Shown: positions 53,693 to 63,021, counted from the stretch's first letter. The stretch: DNA of 64,000 bases from JAICXG01 sp036825615 (GCA_036825615.1 DAISXY010000001.1:62001-126000); one strand, 5' to 3'. A program made the numbers and translations. Notes: generated from the letters alone by a model not told the origin.

Positions 53693-55093
53693 TCACCCGC
53701 TGCCAGCCTGCTCCTTGAGATCAGTCTCCGTCTCCTTTTCGGTGCGCCGGATGCCGAGCTTCTCCATCAACTCGTAGAAGGTTGGACGACTGATTCCAAG
53801 TTCCGCCGCGGCGGCGGCGATTTTTCCCCGATTCCGCCGCAGCGAGGTTTCAACCAACTCTCTTTCGACCGCCTCGCGCGCATCGCGCAGCGTCGCCCGG
53901 CCTTCCGTTGGTTCGTCCAGCTCCAGGTCGGCGGCGGTGATTCTCCGGCCTTCGGCCATAATCACGGCCCGCTTCACCCGGTTCTGGAGCTCACGCACGT
54001 TGCCGGTCCATTGATGACGATAAAGCGCGCGCATGGCGTCGGGTGCGAGCGTCATCTTCTTGCGGCCATTCTGCGCCGCGTAACGATTGAGAAAGTCCTG
54101 CGCGAGCAGGGCCACGTCATCCTCGCGTTCGCGCAACGGAGGCAACTTTATAACTACGACCGCGAGCCGGAAGTAGAGGTCTTCGCGAAATCTGCTTTCG
54201 GTAATTGCCTGTTTAAGATCGGCGTTAGTCGCGGCGATAACTCGGGTGTCAATCTTAATCTCCTGCCTCCCCCCTACCCGCTGGAAACGCTGCTCCTGGA
54301 GGAAGCGAAGCAGTTTCACCTGGAGCGAAGGCGGTAACTCGCCGATCTCATCGAGGAAGAGGGTCCCGCCTGCAGCTGACTCGATCAATCCGTGGCGTTG
54401 CATGTGGGCGCCGGTAAAAGCCCCTTTCTCGTGACCAAACAACTCGCTCTCCAGCAGTGTCTCCGGGATACCGCTACAGTTAATTGGAACAAAAGGACCC
54501 TTACTGCGCGGACTGCGCTCATGGATGGCCAGCGCGACCAGCTCTTTGCCCGTGCCGCTCTCCCCCAAAAGTAACACCGGCGCGTTCGTACTCGCGACTT
54601 TGCGAATAGCCGCAAACACCTGTTCCATTTTCGTGCTCGCCCCGAGCATCTTTTCAAAGCCCTGAATCGGCGCCAACCTTTGTAACTCGCGGTATTCTCG
54701 CTCTAACTGCACGACATTAATGCAGCGCCGCAGGAGCAGCTTCAGAATGTCCGGGTCAATCGGCTTCGGCAGAAAGTCATACGCGCCCGCGCCAATTGCC
54801 TGGATCGCATTCTCCCGTTCGCTCTGTCCGGAAAGGATTACCACCTTGGCGGTGGGATCGATCGCGAGCATCTCCTCGAGGGCGGCCAGACCTTCCTTGC
54901 AGTTGTTAGGTTCAGGCGGCAATCCGAGATCGAGCAGGGTCGTCGCCGGTTGCTTTTGCCGAAAGAGACTGGTCGCCTCGGCGCGATCGGCCGCGATCGC
55001 CAGGTCATATTCACTTTCCAACGCCCACTTCAGCTGGGTGCGGATCTCTTCGTCGTCGTCGACGATCAGTAGCCTTGGCTTGGTCATTGCCAT
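53693..55093 (-). CDS. prsR: PEP-CTERM-associated sigma-54 response regulator PrsR
   Basis: The 466-residue protein has a receiver domain (VDDDEE at 11-16, phosphoacceptor D55 in LLDLGLPP, K110 in PKP), a sigma-54 AAA domain (Walker A GESGTGKE at 177-184, the GAFTGA loop at 224-229, Walker B TLFLDEIGELP around 244-254) and a Fis-type helix-turn-helix (NRGKIAAAAAELGISRPTFY). This is the PrsR layout, and prsK is directly upstream with 3 bp between. It should turn on sigma-54 promoters such as that at 46662-46677 when phosphorylated by PrsK. Confidence 0.95.
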   Translation of the reverse strand: MAMTKPRLLIVDDDEEIRTQLKWALESEYDLAIAADRAEATSLFRQKQPATTLLDLGLPPEPNNCKEGLAALEEMLAIDPTAKVVILSGQSERENAIQAIGAGAYDFLPKPIDPDILKLLLRRCINVVQLEREYRELQRLAPIQGFEKMLGASTKMEQVFAAIRKVASTNAPVLLLGESGTGKELVALAIHERSPRSKGPFVPINCSGIPETLLESELFGHEKGAFTGAHMQRHGLIESAAGGTLFLDEIGELPPSLQVKLLRFLQEQRFQRVGGRQEIKIDTRVIAATNADLKQAITESRFREDLYFRLAVVVIKLPPLREREDDVALLAQDFLNRYAAQNGRKKMTLAPDAMRALYRHQWTGNVRELQNRVKRAVIMAEGRRITAADLELDEPTEGRATLRDAREAVERELVETSLRRNRGKIAAAAAELGISRPTFYELMEKLGIRRTEKETETDLKEQAGSG

Positions 55094-55096
55094 GAA

Positions 55097-57175
55097 TCAG
55101 ATCGGCAGCAGGACCCGGAAAGTAGTTCCGACACCCGGTTCACTTTTGACCAGCATCTTCCCGCGATGCGCTTCGACAATCATCTTGGATTGAAACATTC
55201 CAATGCCCATACCTCTTTTCTTGGTCGTGCGAAAGGGACGAAAGAGGGATTCCTTCACAAAATCGGAAGTCATTCCGCAACCGTTATCAGCTACTTCCAG
55301 GCTTGCCCAGCGATCGAGCCTTCCGGTCTCGATTGTGATCCGACTCGTGCCGCTCGCTTCCGAGGCGTTCAGGAGCAAGTTGGTGATCACGCTCTGGATT
55401 CGTTCCCGGTCGGCCCGCAGCGGCGGAAGCGGTTGCAGGTGTGAGACCCATTCCATCGCGGCGTTTCCGTTGACGCTCTTAAGTGACTCAGTAATAAGTA
55501 AGTTCAGGTCGCAGTCGCTCGGATGGAGCTCAAACTCGGCTCTAAGTGAGCCGGCTCGACTGATCAGTTGTTCGATTCGCTCGATCGTGCCCCGAATGCC
55601 GCGCATGGCGTCCTCACGAAAGCTCGGGTTATCGAAATGGATCGGCAAATTGGCCAGCATCAGTCGAAGCGTCGAAGTTGCATTCTTCAGATCATGGGCA
55701 AAGAAGGCGGTGACGGTTTGCAAGGTCTCTAACTCTTTTCGTGCCATCAGTTCCGAAGCGGTCTCAAGGTTCATGAGCCGGGCCGCGAATTGGTCGGCAA
55801 GACAGGAGAGAAGATCGAATTCCTCCGATGTGTAAGGGCTGGCATAGACGCGATCGGCGAGAACAAGAATCCCCCGGCAACGCTCCCGCGCCCGCAGGGG
55901 GATACAGATTTGATGGCCGCCCTGGCGAAATCGCTTCAGGCCTAAGGCGCCTAATTCGCGGATCCGAGGATCGCTCTCCGAATCCAGGTCAACCGGCCCG
56001 CTAAGACTTTGCAGCAATTTAAGACTCTCGCCGGCGGGTAACTGTTGCGGCAAACCTGGTTGCGCGCCGGAAGTGGAGGCGCCTAAGACAAGTTGAGTGC
56101 TCTCTTCGTCCAGTAACCATACGGAAACGCTCAGGACATGAAAAATATCGGAAACCATCCGAGCTACGGCGGCGGAGAGCGCGCCCGGGTCGTGGGTGGA
56201 GTCAGTCGCTTCGGTAAAACGTGACCAGATGGCACGAAAGTCGTAGCGGGGCCGGCGCAGGTGCCGGCTAATCAACTGATCGAGCCGGTTACGCGCTTTC
56301 TCCGAGAAGAGCACCACAGCAGAACTAACAATGCCAACCAGAACAAGAAGCGCGACGAAGCGAAAGCTAATGCTAAGACCGAGCTGCCTTGCCACCTGCC
56401 CGAGCAATCCGACAACAAGCAGATAGGTCCCGGCAAGCAGCACGGTCAACGACGTCTGGAGAACGGCGCGTGACGGGTAAAGGTCAATTTCTTTGAATCC
56501 GCTGCGCAGCGAACCGAACAGGATCAGGATTCCGCCCATGAGCACGCCCGCGTTCTCGATTCCAAGGAGACTGAGTTCGTGTCCGGAAAAGAGCAGAACC
56601 TGACTCCGGGTGTAAATCCTCACTCCGAAAATGACTGCCAGGCCTAGAATAACGAACTTAATTCGCCACCGTGCGGTTCCTACCGCGGAACGAAATGTTT
56701 GCTCAAGATTAGTCAGGACCACAACCGCCCCAATGAGAAGAAAACCGTTGAGGAACTTTCCGGGCAGAGCGAAAGCAACCCAGGACCCCGCCGCCGATTC
56801 CATCTCGAGGCGAAAGAGAATGCTTCGAAAGCCCAGGGCAAAGAGCATCGGCAAGGCCGTGATCGCGATCAGGAGCCACTTCCATTTCTGGAGAAAACGC
56901 GCGCCCTCACCGCGCGAGTAAGAACCGGAAAACGCAATCCAGATGCCTGGTAACCCGGCTTTGACGACAAGGGTCGAGGCCTGCCAGAGCGCGGCAGATT
57001 CGGGCCGACTGGCGGCGAAACTAAACGCTTCGCAAATCCCCTCGGCGGCAAGCAGACACATGCCCCCGGCAAACAAACGGCCGGGCACGCGTGCCCCACG
57101 CACGAGCAGGACACCGAGGGCCAAGCCAACGCAGAGCAACGCACCGACCGTCGCCAGTGCAACATCAAAATTCAC
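55097..57175 (-). CDS. prsK: PEP-CTERM-associated sensor histidine kinase PrsK
   Basis: The 692-residue protein has an N-terminal membrane domain with about nine or ten spans (residues 1-300), a GAF-like domain (about 320-480), and a kinase core: H-box FFAHDLKN with His494, N-box VITNLLLNASEASG, VADNGCGM and a G-rich lid GMGIGMFQSK. This many-span plus GAF layout is that of PrsK. The signal it senses is unknown; the many spans suggest an inner-membrane cue. It precedes prsR by 3 bp. Confidence 0.93.
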   Translation of the reverse strand: MNFDVALATVGALLCVGLALGVLLVRGARVPGRLFAGGMCLLAAEGICEAFSFAASRPESAALWQASTLVVKAGLPGIWIAFSGSYSRGEGARFLQKWKWLLIAITALPMLFALGFRSILFRLEMESAAGSWVAFALPGKFLNGFLLIGAVVVLTNLEQTFRSAVGTARWRIKFVILGLAVIFGVRIYTRSQVLLFSGHELSLLGIENAGVLMGGILILFGSLRSGFKEIDLYPSRAVLQTSLTVLLAGTYLLVVGLLGQVARQLGLSISFRFVALLVLVGIVSSAVVLFSEKARNRLDQLISRHLRRPRYDFRAIWSRFTEATDSTHDPGALSAAVARMVSDIFHVLSVSVWLLDEESTQLVLGASTSGAQPGLPQQLPAGESLKLLQSLSGPVDLDSESDPRIRELGALGLKRFRQGGHQICIPLRARERCRGILVLADRVYASPYTSEEFDLLSCLADQFAARLMNLETASELMARKELETLQTVTAFFAHDLKNATSTLRLMLANLPIHFDNPSFREDAMRGIRGTIERIEQLISRAGSLRAEFELHPSDCDLNLLITESLKSVNGNAAMEWVSHLQPLPPLRADRERIQSVITNLLLNASEASGTSRITIETGRLDRWASLEVADNGCGMTSDFVKESLFRPFRTTKKRGMGIGMFQSKMIVEAHRGKMLVKSEPGVGTTFRVLLPI

Positions 57176-57290
57176 CTTCTCAGCCTCTTTTCCTCAGCCG
57201 TAAGGCTCCGGCCTAACGAGGTCGCTTCCTTCCCCCGCCGAGGGGTTACTCAACCATCCTGTGCCCGGCGTGCTCACTGCCTCCGGCGAC

Positions 57291-57923
57291 TTAGAAGGCG
57301 CTTTCTCCCACGACAATGACATCCCCGGCCCGCACATATCGCGGCGCTACCGCCTGCCCATGCGCAATCGGGCGCAAGTCCAGGACCTCCGTCCGCTGCT
57401 GATTATTCACCAGTCGCGTCAGCTTTACCTTTGCGAGGGTGCCGAACTGATCGGGGCCGCCCGCTTCCATCACTGCCTGGAAGATGGTTGTCGGCCGGTC
57501 AAAAACGTACTTGGCCGGTTTCTGGACGGCGCCGGCGATGACGACCGGGATGAGCTTGCTGTCCAAAGTCACTACCACCTGCGTGTTTTGCAGCTCTGGC
57601 TGATAGCGCCCCTCAAGCTTGCGCTGCAAGCTGGTCACCGTCTCGCCCGCGGCGTGCACCGGTCCGATGATCGGCAGGTTAATGTTACCGTCTGCCTCAA
57701 TCTTCTGCGATTGGGTGTAATCGGGTTGATTTGGGAAACTCACCTTGACGACATCGCCCGGGGCAAGGACGACGGGCACCTCCACGGTGTCGCCCGGAAG
57801 CCGCGTTGAGACGGTGGTTTCGCAACCAGCCAGGAGCAGCATTCCAAGGAAGGCGGTGAGTCCGGCAAGGCTAGCGGAGCTTTTCAGTGCAGTTGAATGT
57901 AATAAGTGATGATGATCATGCAT
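57291..57923 (-). CDS. Polysaccharide export lipoprotein (Wza-like)
   Basis: The 210-residue protein has a His-rich start (MHDHHHLLH), a lipoprotein signal with LLLAGC, the Poly_export domain (VLAPGDVVKVSFPNQPDYTQ, IEADGNINLPIIGPVHAAGE, LEGRYQPELQNTQVVVTLD) and an SLBB-like segment (IPVVIAGAVQKPAKYVFDRP). It should form or join the outer-membrane export channel for exopolysaccharide. It lies 94 bp downstream of the exosortase gene. The rest of the polymerisation and export genes (Wzc, glycosyltransferases) are not in this window. Confidence 0.92.
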   Translation of the reverse strand: MHDHHHLLHSTALKSSASLAGLTAFLGMLLLAGCETTVSTRLPGDTVEVPVVLAPGDVVKVSFPNQPDYTQSQKIEADGNINLPIIGPVHAAGETVTSLQRKLEGRYQPELQNTQVVVTLDSKLIPVVIAGAVQKPAKYVFDRPTTIFQAVMEAGGPDQFGTLAKVKLTRLVNNQQRTEVLDLRPIAHGQAVAPRYVRAGDVIVVGESAF

Positions 57924-58017
57924 AACGGAGGAGATAAGTTAATTCCGGCGCACAGTCTGATTTGAATCGGATTACCTTGTCTACAAAAAATTTGGAGCCC
58001 AGCGGCGGCCGATCTTC

Positions 58018-59001
58018 CTAGGCCTTCTCCTGGCCGACAGCGGCAGGGCGCGCTTTCTCCTCCTGGTCTCGGTTCGGACGAGACGTTTCGCCACGCCGCA
58101 GCCACCAAAGGAAGAGCAACAATGGGCCCAGCGAGAGGGCAAAAAAGATCGGACCGCCCTGGTGATGGATCCAGCTGTCGATCATCCCCGGCCCGACGTG
58201 GATGCAAAGAAGCCCGATCACCAGGATGCGAAAACCATTGCGCAGAATCCCAAGCGGAATCACGAAGGCCACCAGAGCCGCCCGGCGCCAGGGCGTCCTC
58301 AGAAACAGGTGCGCGCCGAGCAGGCTGGTGATAAACAAAATCCAGCTCGATCGAATCCCGCTGCATTCCTGCGCCACTTGAATCGTGATGTCCGGCAACA
58401 AAAAAATCGTGCCCTGGCGCAGGAAAGGAGTGTTCGTCGCGATCAGGAAGAGGTTCGCCGCCTCGGCGGAGGCCAGCTTCGACCCACTCTCTAACGTCTC
58501 GACCATCGCATCGGGCATCGGAATAAGGAAAAAGAGAAAGGCAACAGGGAACGCAGCAGCGCTCATCCACTTCTGCCCAAGAAAGAAAAACCCGCCGCTT
58601 ACCAGCAAACAGAGGAAGGAGAAAACCGCGAGCCCGAGATAATCATTCCAGCTCACCCGGTTCTGGATGTTAAGCGTCCAGTCCGCTGCCCAGGCAACCA
58701 GGCCCACACTGCCGGCAAGGAGCGCCAGCTTAGGCGAAGAGGTGTGTTTCCTCGGAAGCTGGTTCCACTCAATGTAGATCAAGTAAGCCGAAACAAATGG
58801 AATACACAGGATGTAGGAATGCAGTTCGCTTTTTGCAACATGCCTTCCCAATGCCACGAGAATCGGCGAAAATGCCGCGGTCACGACCGCGAAGTAAGCG
58901 ATCCCCAGAACTCGGCGTAGTGAGTCTCTCCCTTCCGCGTGCTTCAAAATTCTCGCCGCGGGTTCCACGTCCGGGCTTTGCATTTCATTCATCCGTCGCA
59001 T
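58018..59001 (-). CDS. Exosortase (Xrt) transpeptidase-like membrane protease
   Basis: The 327-residue protein has about eight membrane spans. The catalytic residues of exosortases are visible: Cys213 in AQECSGIRSS, Arg254 in ILRNGFRI and His279/280 in SWIHHQGGPIFF. It processes proteins with PEP-CTERM-type tails such as that at 45974-46612. It lacks the EpsI domain that some exosortases carry at the C-terminus; instead it ends in a charged tail. An AGAGGTGA ribosome-binding site lies before the first ATG. It overlaps the acyltransferase gene by 17 bp. Confidence 0.95.
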   Translation of the reverse strand: MRRMNEMQSPDVEPAARILKHAEGRDSLRRVLGIAYFAVVTAAFSPILVALGRHVAKSELHSYILCIPFVSAYLIYIEWNQLPRKHTSSPKLALLAGSVGLVAWAADWTLNIQNRVSWNDYLGLAVFSFLCLLVSGGFFFLGQKWMSAAAFPVAFLFFLIPMPDAMVETLESGSKLASAEAANLFLIATNTPFLRQGTIFLLPDITIQVAQECSGIRSSWILFITSLLGAHLFLRTPWRRAALVAFVIPLGILRNGFRILVIGLLCIHVGPGMIDSWIHHQGGPIFFALSLGPLLLFLWWLRRGETSRPNRDQEEKARPAAVGQEKA

Positions 59002-59590
59002 TCACCTCTGAGTCAGCTTTGGGAGAGGCATCTCTCTGCCGCGAGACTGGCAAGATCGAACGATCCCGGTTTGCCTCTCGAATCGGGCGAAGATGCTTGG
59101 TAAATTCCTTCAGCGAAACGTCTAACCTTAATGGTAGGTCAACCATGGCAATGGGCCGGGCTGGATTCCCTTGCACAACCGTCCGCGGCGGCACCGACTT
59201 GGTGACTACGCTTCCAGCGGTCACGATCGCTCCCTGGCCGATAGTTACATTTGGCAAGATGATGGCGCCCGGCCCAACCGTGGCATCTTCCTCGATGACT
59301 ACACCGCGTTGCTCGCGAAAATGCGCGATGATCGTTGCACGTATCTGAATCGTGGCCCGGTCACGGATGGTGACTAACTGCGGCCATGAGGTTTCAATGA
59401 TCGCGTCATAACCAATCCAGACCTGGCTGCCAATACTAACTCCACGCCAGCGATGCAGCCAAACCCGCCAGGTCGTCGCGCCCGGAGAATGACAAGCCAG
59501 CACCTGTAGGATACGATTCCTGGCCGCAGCGAAAAATCCTTCCCGGTGTGGCTTTTCCAGACTCTCTCGACTCATACCCGGCTGAATCAT
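58985..59590 (-). CDS. Left-handed beta-helix acyltransferase (colanic acid acetyltransferase-like)
   Basis: The 201-residue protein has hexapeptide repeats: VSIGSQVWIGYDAIIE, ATIIAHFREQRGVVIEEDAT, VGPGAIILPNVTIGQGAIVT and AGSVVTKSVPPRTVVQGNPA, ending in the usual GNPAR-x-I. Such enzymes acylate sugars in exopolysaccharide synthesis (WcaF/WcaB-like). The histidine in IIAHFREQ may be catalytic. It lies between the KAS III-like gene and exosortase, so it may use an acyl group from the carrier-protein module. Confidence 0.9.
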   Translation of the reverse strand: MIQPGMSRESLEKPHREGFFAAARNRILQVLACHSPGATTWRVWLHRWRGVSIGSQVWIGYDAIIETSWPQLVTIRDRATIQIRATIIAHFREQRGVVIEEDATVGPGAIILPNVTIGQGAIVTAGSVVTKSVPPRTVVQGNPARPIAMVDLPLRLDVSLKEFTKHLRPIREANRDRSILPVSRQRDASPKADSEVNATDE

Positions 59591-59596
59591 GTGTTA

Positions 59597-60574
59597 TCAG
59601 CAAATCCCGGAATCGGATCCCACCAGCATCGGACCCTCCTCGCGCAAAATGCATGCTCCTAAGTGTAGTCCGACGCCATAGTTCACGACCACATGAAGCC
59701 GGCCCGCCCGGCCGCGGTGCCACTTGGCGAGGGAAATAACCGAGTCGGTTGCCCCACAATGCGCGCGCTCGGACATCTCATCCATGATATGTTCCGCCTT
59801 CCCAAGCTGGAGATAGCGCGTCACCATTTTCCAGGTGTCAGGGAAGGTGTTGGGATAATGCAGCGCCACATCGCTTTTTGCCAGTTCCAGGCCGATATCA
59901 TCGGCCAGAGTCTGGATCATTTCCACCGTCCGCTTCACGATCTCGACCAGCGGAACGAGCCTCCTGGTGGTAGAGTAATAACCGATTCCGAGGAGCTGGT
60001 AACCCTGTTTCTCCCGGCCAAGCAGAAATGATGAGCTATGGTCGGAACCAAGAATTCGTTCGCGCAACAGGTCAAAGGGAATTCCGGCCGGCCGGCAATC
60101 CGCCATCAGGCATATAATCGGCCGTTCGTCCGCCCTCGCACCCAGGCCGCCGGCGCTAATTAGAAGTGACAGAAACCCGGCGCAGCCGCTGGCAAAGGAA
60201 CAGAGATAAGGTAAGTGATCGATCTTCAGTCTCTCCATGAGTTCGGCGGCGAAGTAGCGATTACGCGAGGCTCCAATCGTATCCCCCGCTTCGCAGGGCA
60301 TGACTGCACTTTCGGCGTGACAGTGTTGCGCGACCAAAGCCGCAGGACTGCGGGCGGTCTGAAGCGCACCACGCAAGGGATCAACCGCCAGATCCAGCAG
60401 GGTTTGTTTTTCTTCCAGGCCAAGACAACAGTGGTAACCCATCGCACTCAGAGTTTCTACTGAGCCAGCCAAAAGATGAGTTGCTTTCAACTCCGCCAGA
60501 GTCCGCTTCACGCGCCCGAGCTTATAATGAAACCCGGAGATAAAAACGCGCTCGTTTTGATAGACAAGTTTCAT
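59597..60574 (-). CDS. KAS III-like beta-ketoacyl synthase (FabH-type)
   Basis: The 325-residue protein keeps the KAS III triad: Cys131 in FASGCAGF, His239 in ALHYPNTF and Asn298 in VVNYGVGLHLGA. The rest is divergent from FabH. It probably condenses or transfers an acyl group to or from an acyl carrier protein, two of which are just upstream. Members of this group also make ester bonds (as CerJ does) rather than C-C bonds. The next gene, an acyltransferase, begins 6 bp downstream. Confidence 0.85.
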   Translation of the reverse strand: MKLVYQNERVFISGFHYKLGRVKRTLAELKATHLLAGSVETLSAMGYHCCLGLEEKQTLLDLAVDPLRGALQTARSPAALVAQHCHAESAVMPCEAGDTIGASRNRYFAAELMERLKIDHLPYLCSFASGCAGFLSLLISAGGLGARADERPIICLMADCRPAGIPFDLLRERILGSDHSSSFLLGREKQGYQLLGIGYYSTTRRLVPLVEIVKRTVEMIQTLADDIGLELAKSDVALHYPNTFPDTWKMVTRYLQLGKAEHIMDEMSERAHCGATDSVISLAKWHRGRAGRLHVVVNYGVGLHLGACILREEGPMLVGSDSGIC

Positions 60575-60601
60575 TTCGTCGACAAAAGGTTCGAGCCGCC
60601 G

Positions 60602-60883
60602 TTACATCCACTCAGCCGGCTTGGCGTGCTCTGCAACATAACGCGACAGCGGCCCCAGGATGGTAATCTGTTCCGCATCCAGCGTCGCCATATCGAGTCG
60701 GATTTGGAATTGATCCTCAATCGAACCAACCATTTCAAGCACCCCAAAAGAATCGATCACACCTGAGAGGAGGAAATCGAAATCATCCTGGAGTTCACCC
60801 GTGCTGAATCCAATCCCGTGAATTGAATCAGCGTATTTTGCCAGGAGAAACTGTTTGACGTCCTCTGGCTTGATCCGGATCAT
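60602..60883 (-). CDS. Acyl carrier protein, second copy
   Basis: The 93-residue protein has the phosphopantetheine motif GVIDSFGVLEMV with Ser45. The D-S-F variant differs from the usual D-S-L, and the sequence differs strongly from the first copy. It has four-helix ACP character. It lies between the first ACP and the KAS III-like gene. Confidence 0.9.
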   Translation of the reverse strand: MIRIKPEDVKQFLLAKYADSIHGIGFSTGELQDDFDFLLSGVIDSFGVLEMVGSIEDQFQIRLDMATLDAEQITILGPLSRYVAEHAKPAEWM

Positions 60884-60908
60884 GAGAGCTTGGGCGTCGT
60901 GGTTGCCC

Positions 60909-61178
60909 TCAAGACCGAACCTGGCCGGTCATGGTTCTGGTTAGCGAGACACCCTTCTTGAGCAAGGTATCTCGAATCTCCTCGTAGCTCCGCAACGCGC
61001 CAATCTCGTCAAGATCAAAATCAACCAGGAAAGTCCCCTGCAGATCGGCAATGAGTTGCACCATGGCAAGTGAATCCCATGCCCCAACCTTTTCCTGAGT
61101 GATCTCCTCTGGAAAAATATCGAGCGGCAAGTTAAAAAACTCTCGCAGGAGCTGGAGCAAGGCGTCGCTATCTTCCAT
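60909..61178 (-). CDS. Acyl carrier protein, first copy
   Basis: The 89-residue protein has the phosphopantetheine motif GAWDSLAMVQLI with Ser36. It overlaps the FkbH-like gene by 11 bp, so the two are translated together, as glyceryl- or aminoacyl-carrier pairs often are. It probably receives a group made or loaded by FkbH or the adenylation enzyme. Confidence 0.92.
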   Translation of the reverse strand: MEDSDALLQLLREFFNLPLDIFPEEITQEKVGAWDSLAMVQLIADLQGTFLVDFDLDEIGALRSYEEIRDTLLKKGVSLTRTMTGQVRS

Positions 61179-63021
61179 CGCTCTTCCTCGCCGTATCGAT
61201 CCAGGCAGGAAAGGAACGCGGTTCGACCGGGGTTAACTGATAGCGCCTGATAGACCCGTTTCCTTCCATCGGCTGAAGACCGAGTTTGTCATAAAACTCT
61301 GCAACCAGCCCATTCCTTGCTGTCGCCACGTATTCGGCTTGGAGTTTCCGAACACCTTTTCGATGAGCCGTGTTAACCATCGCAGTCCAAAGAGCATCTT
61401 CTGCACCGCGTCCCAGCGCCCGGCAACTCACGAGAAAGGTATCGACCAGGAGGGTCTGCTTCTCCTCGGTTGGAATGGCAATGGCTACTCCAATAATCCC
61501 CTGATTGCCAAACTTGTCTCGCAAACGCAACGCGAGCGCAACCGCTCCCGCGGTTTCTGCCATTGTCGCGACCTCCGCCCGGGAGTGACGCCGGGTCGTT
61601 AGGTTAAACTGATTGGTCTTCGCCAACAGACTCGCCACCCGGTCCAGATTTGTGCGGTCCACCGGCTCAACCTCGGCGATCATTTCGAGCGATTTCAGGA
61701 ACGCTCCCAGGTCATCCTGATGTGTTCCCACCTCCCGGGCCTGGAGAAGTTGGTACTCGCGGTGACGCTGCCGATCTTCCTTCGTGATGAAGAGTGAGTC
61801 AAAGGCATCTGTTTCCCACAGCGCATTCAAGGTCCGCAGCGGATCGGAGCTTTCATTTAGGATGAGCACCTCTGGGTTAAGCTGGCGCATCTGTTCGCGC
61901 TCGTAATCCGAGTCATCCACAAATGCGATGCTATCCAGCCCCAGCCTCAACTCCTGCGCGGCTTCGCGGAGATTTTCCACCTTTGGTCGCCAGTTGACTT
62001 TCCGAACTGCAAAGTCATCCAGTCTAAGGATCATCTGCGGGACTAAAGCGAAAGCTTCTTCCACTTCTGCTTCGTTATTCTTGGATAGCAGGATCAAAGC
62101 AATCCCTCTCTCCTTTAGTTCCAGTAACTCTCGCTGAATCCGGAGATGGACGTTGCCCGGGAAGTCAGGTCCGATTTGCAGGTTCTCGCGACCGTCTTCG
62201 CCCAGGACTCCGCCCCAGAGCGTATTATCCAGGTCAATCGCCAGTGCCTTCTTCCTCGGCACAACTAAGGGCCGAAGCGTCCGCGCGAGATACAACCCAA
62301 AGCTCACCTGGCCGGCTGCGCTAAATGGCTGCCGCGCCATCAAATCAAGCCCCGCGGAGTGGTGACTCCGTCCTTCCCGCGCCGCCCAGGCCGCGATATC
62401 CAGGACATAGACCCCGCTGTTGTCTGAGGCGAGATCATATATCTTTTGATTAATTGCAGTAAGGACCGCAAACAGACCCGCGCGATGTTGCGCTGCAAAG
62501 ATCGGATTAGAGAACTGGGTCGGTTGCGGAATCGTGGAAAGAAACAGTGGAACCCTGCTCGCATTTTGCTGGTGCAGCCGCACCACTCCTTCAATCCGGC
62601 CAAGCAACTGGTCTCGGGCGGCTATGATGCCTTCGGGAAACCCGTTCGACAAAGGATATAACACCTCCGGCAATAGCTCTTCCGCCCGCCACAAAACGAC
62701 TCGGGCATCAGGTAACTTCTCGGCCCCGACGTCGGCCCCCTGCGAAATCCAGGTTTCAATTGCGTCCAAGGGCCCGATCCGAAGCTCGGGGCGAACAGGA
62801 ATGCAATTGAGTGCAAACTGTAACACCGGCTGTACCGGCTCGAGGCTATACGTGCCGAGTAACTCGATGCGAAACACCGGCCCGCGCTGGCTCGCCTCCA
62901 GTTCCTCTATCAGGTGCAGGGCGTGCCTGATCTTCGCCAGGCTCAAAGACTCGATCGCATCCAGGATCGCCTGCTTTTGGCGGTCGGGATAGTTTTCGAT
63001 CCAATGACCAACTCGGTTCAT
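61168..63021 (-). CDS. FkbH-like HAD-IIIC family protein with GNAT-like C-terminus
   Basis: The 617-residue protein has an N-terminal SGNH-hydrolase-like part (about 1-250), a HAD-IIIC domain with D263-L-D265-N-T267 (AIDLDNTLWGG) and VDDSDYEREQ, and a C-terminal GNAT-like domain (GIIGVAIAIPTEEKQTLLVD, FYDKLGLQPM). FkbH proteins load a glyceryl unit from 1,3-bisphosphoglycerate onto a carrier protein in methoxymalonyl-ACP synthesis. Here, with ACPs and an adenylation enzyme at an exopolysaccharide locus, the product is unknown. It overlaps the first ACP by 11 bp. Confidence 0.9.
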   Translation of the reverse strand: MNRVGHWIENYPDRQKQAILDAIESLSLAKIRHALHLIEELEASQRGPVFRIELLGTYSLEPVQPVLQFALNCIPVRPELRIGPLDAIETWISQGADVGAEKLPDARVVLWRAEELLPEVLYPLSNGFPEGIIAARDQLLGRIEGVVRLHQQNASRVPLFLSTIPQPTQFSNPIFAAQHRAGLFAVLTAINQKIYDLASDNSGVYVLDIAAWAAREGRSHHSAGLDLMARQPFSAAGQVSFGLYLARTLRPLVVPRKKALAIDLDNTLWGGVLGEDGRENLQIGPDFPGNVHLRIQRELLELKERGIALILLSKNNEAEVEEAFALVPQMILRLDDFAVRKVNWRPKVENLREAAQELRLGLDSIAFVDDSDYEREQMRQLNPEVLILNESSDPLRTLNALWETDAFDSLFITKEDRQRHREYQLLQAREVGTHQDDLGAFLKSLEMIAEVEPVDRTNLDRVASLLAKTNQFNLTTRRHSRAEVATMAETAGAVALALRLRDKFGNQGIIGVAIAIPTEEKQTLLVDTFLVSCRALGRGAEDALWTAMVNTAHRKGVRKLQAEYVATARNGLVAEFYDKLGLQPMEGNGSIRRYQLTPVEPRSFPAWIDTARKSDGR

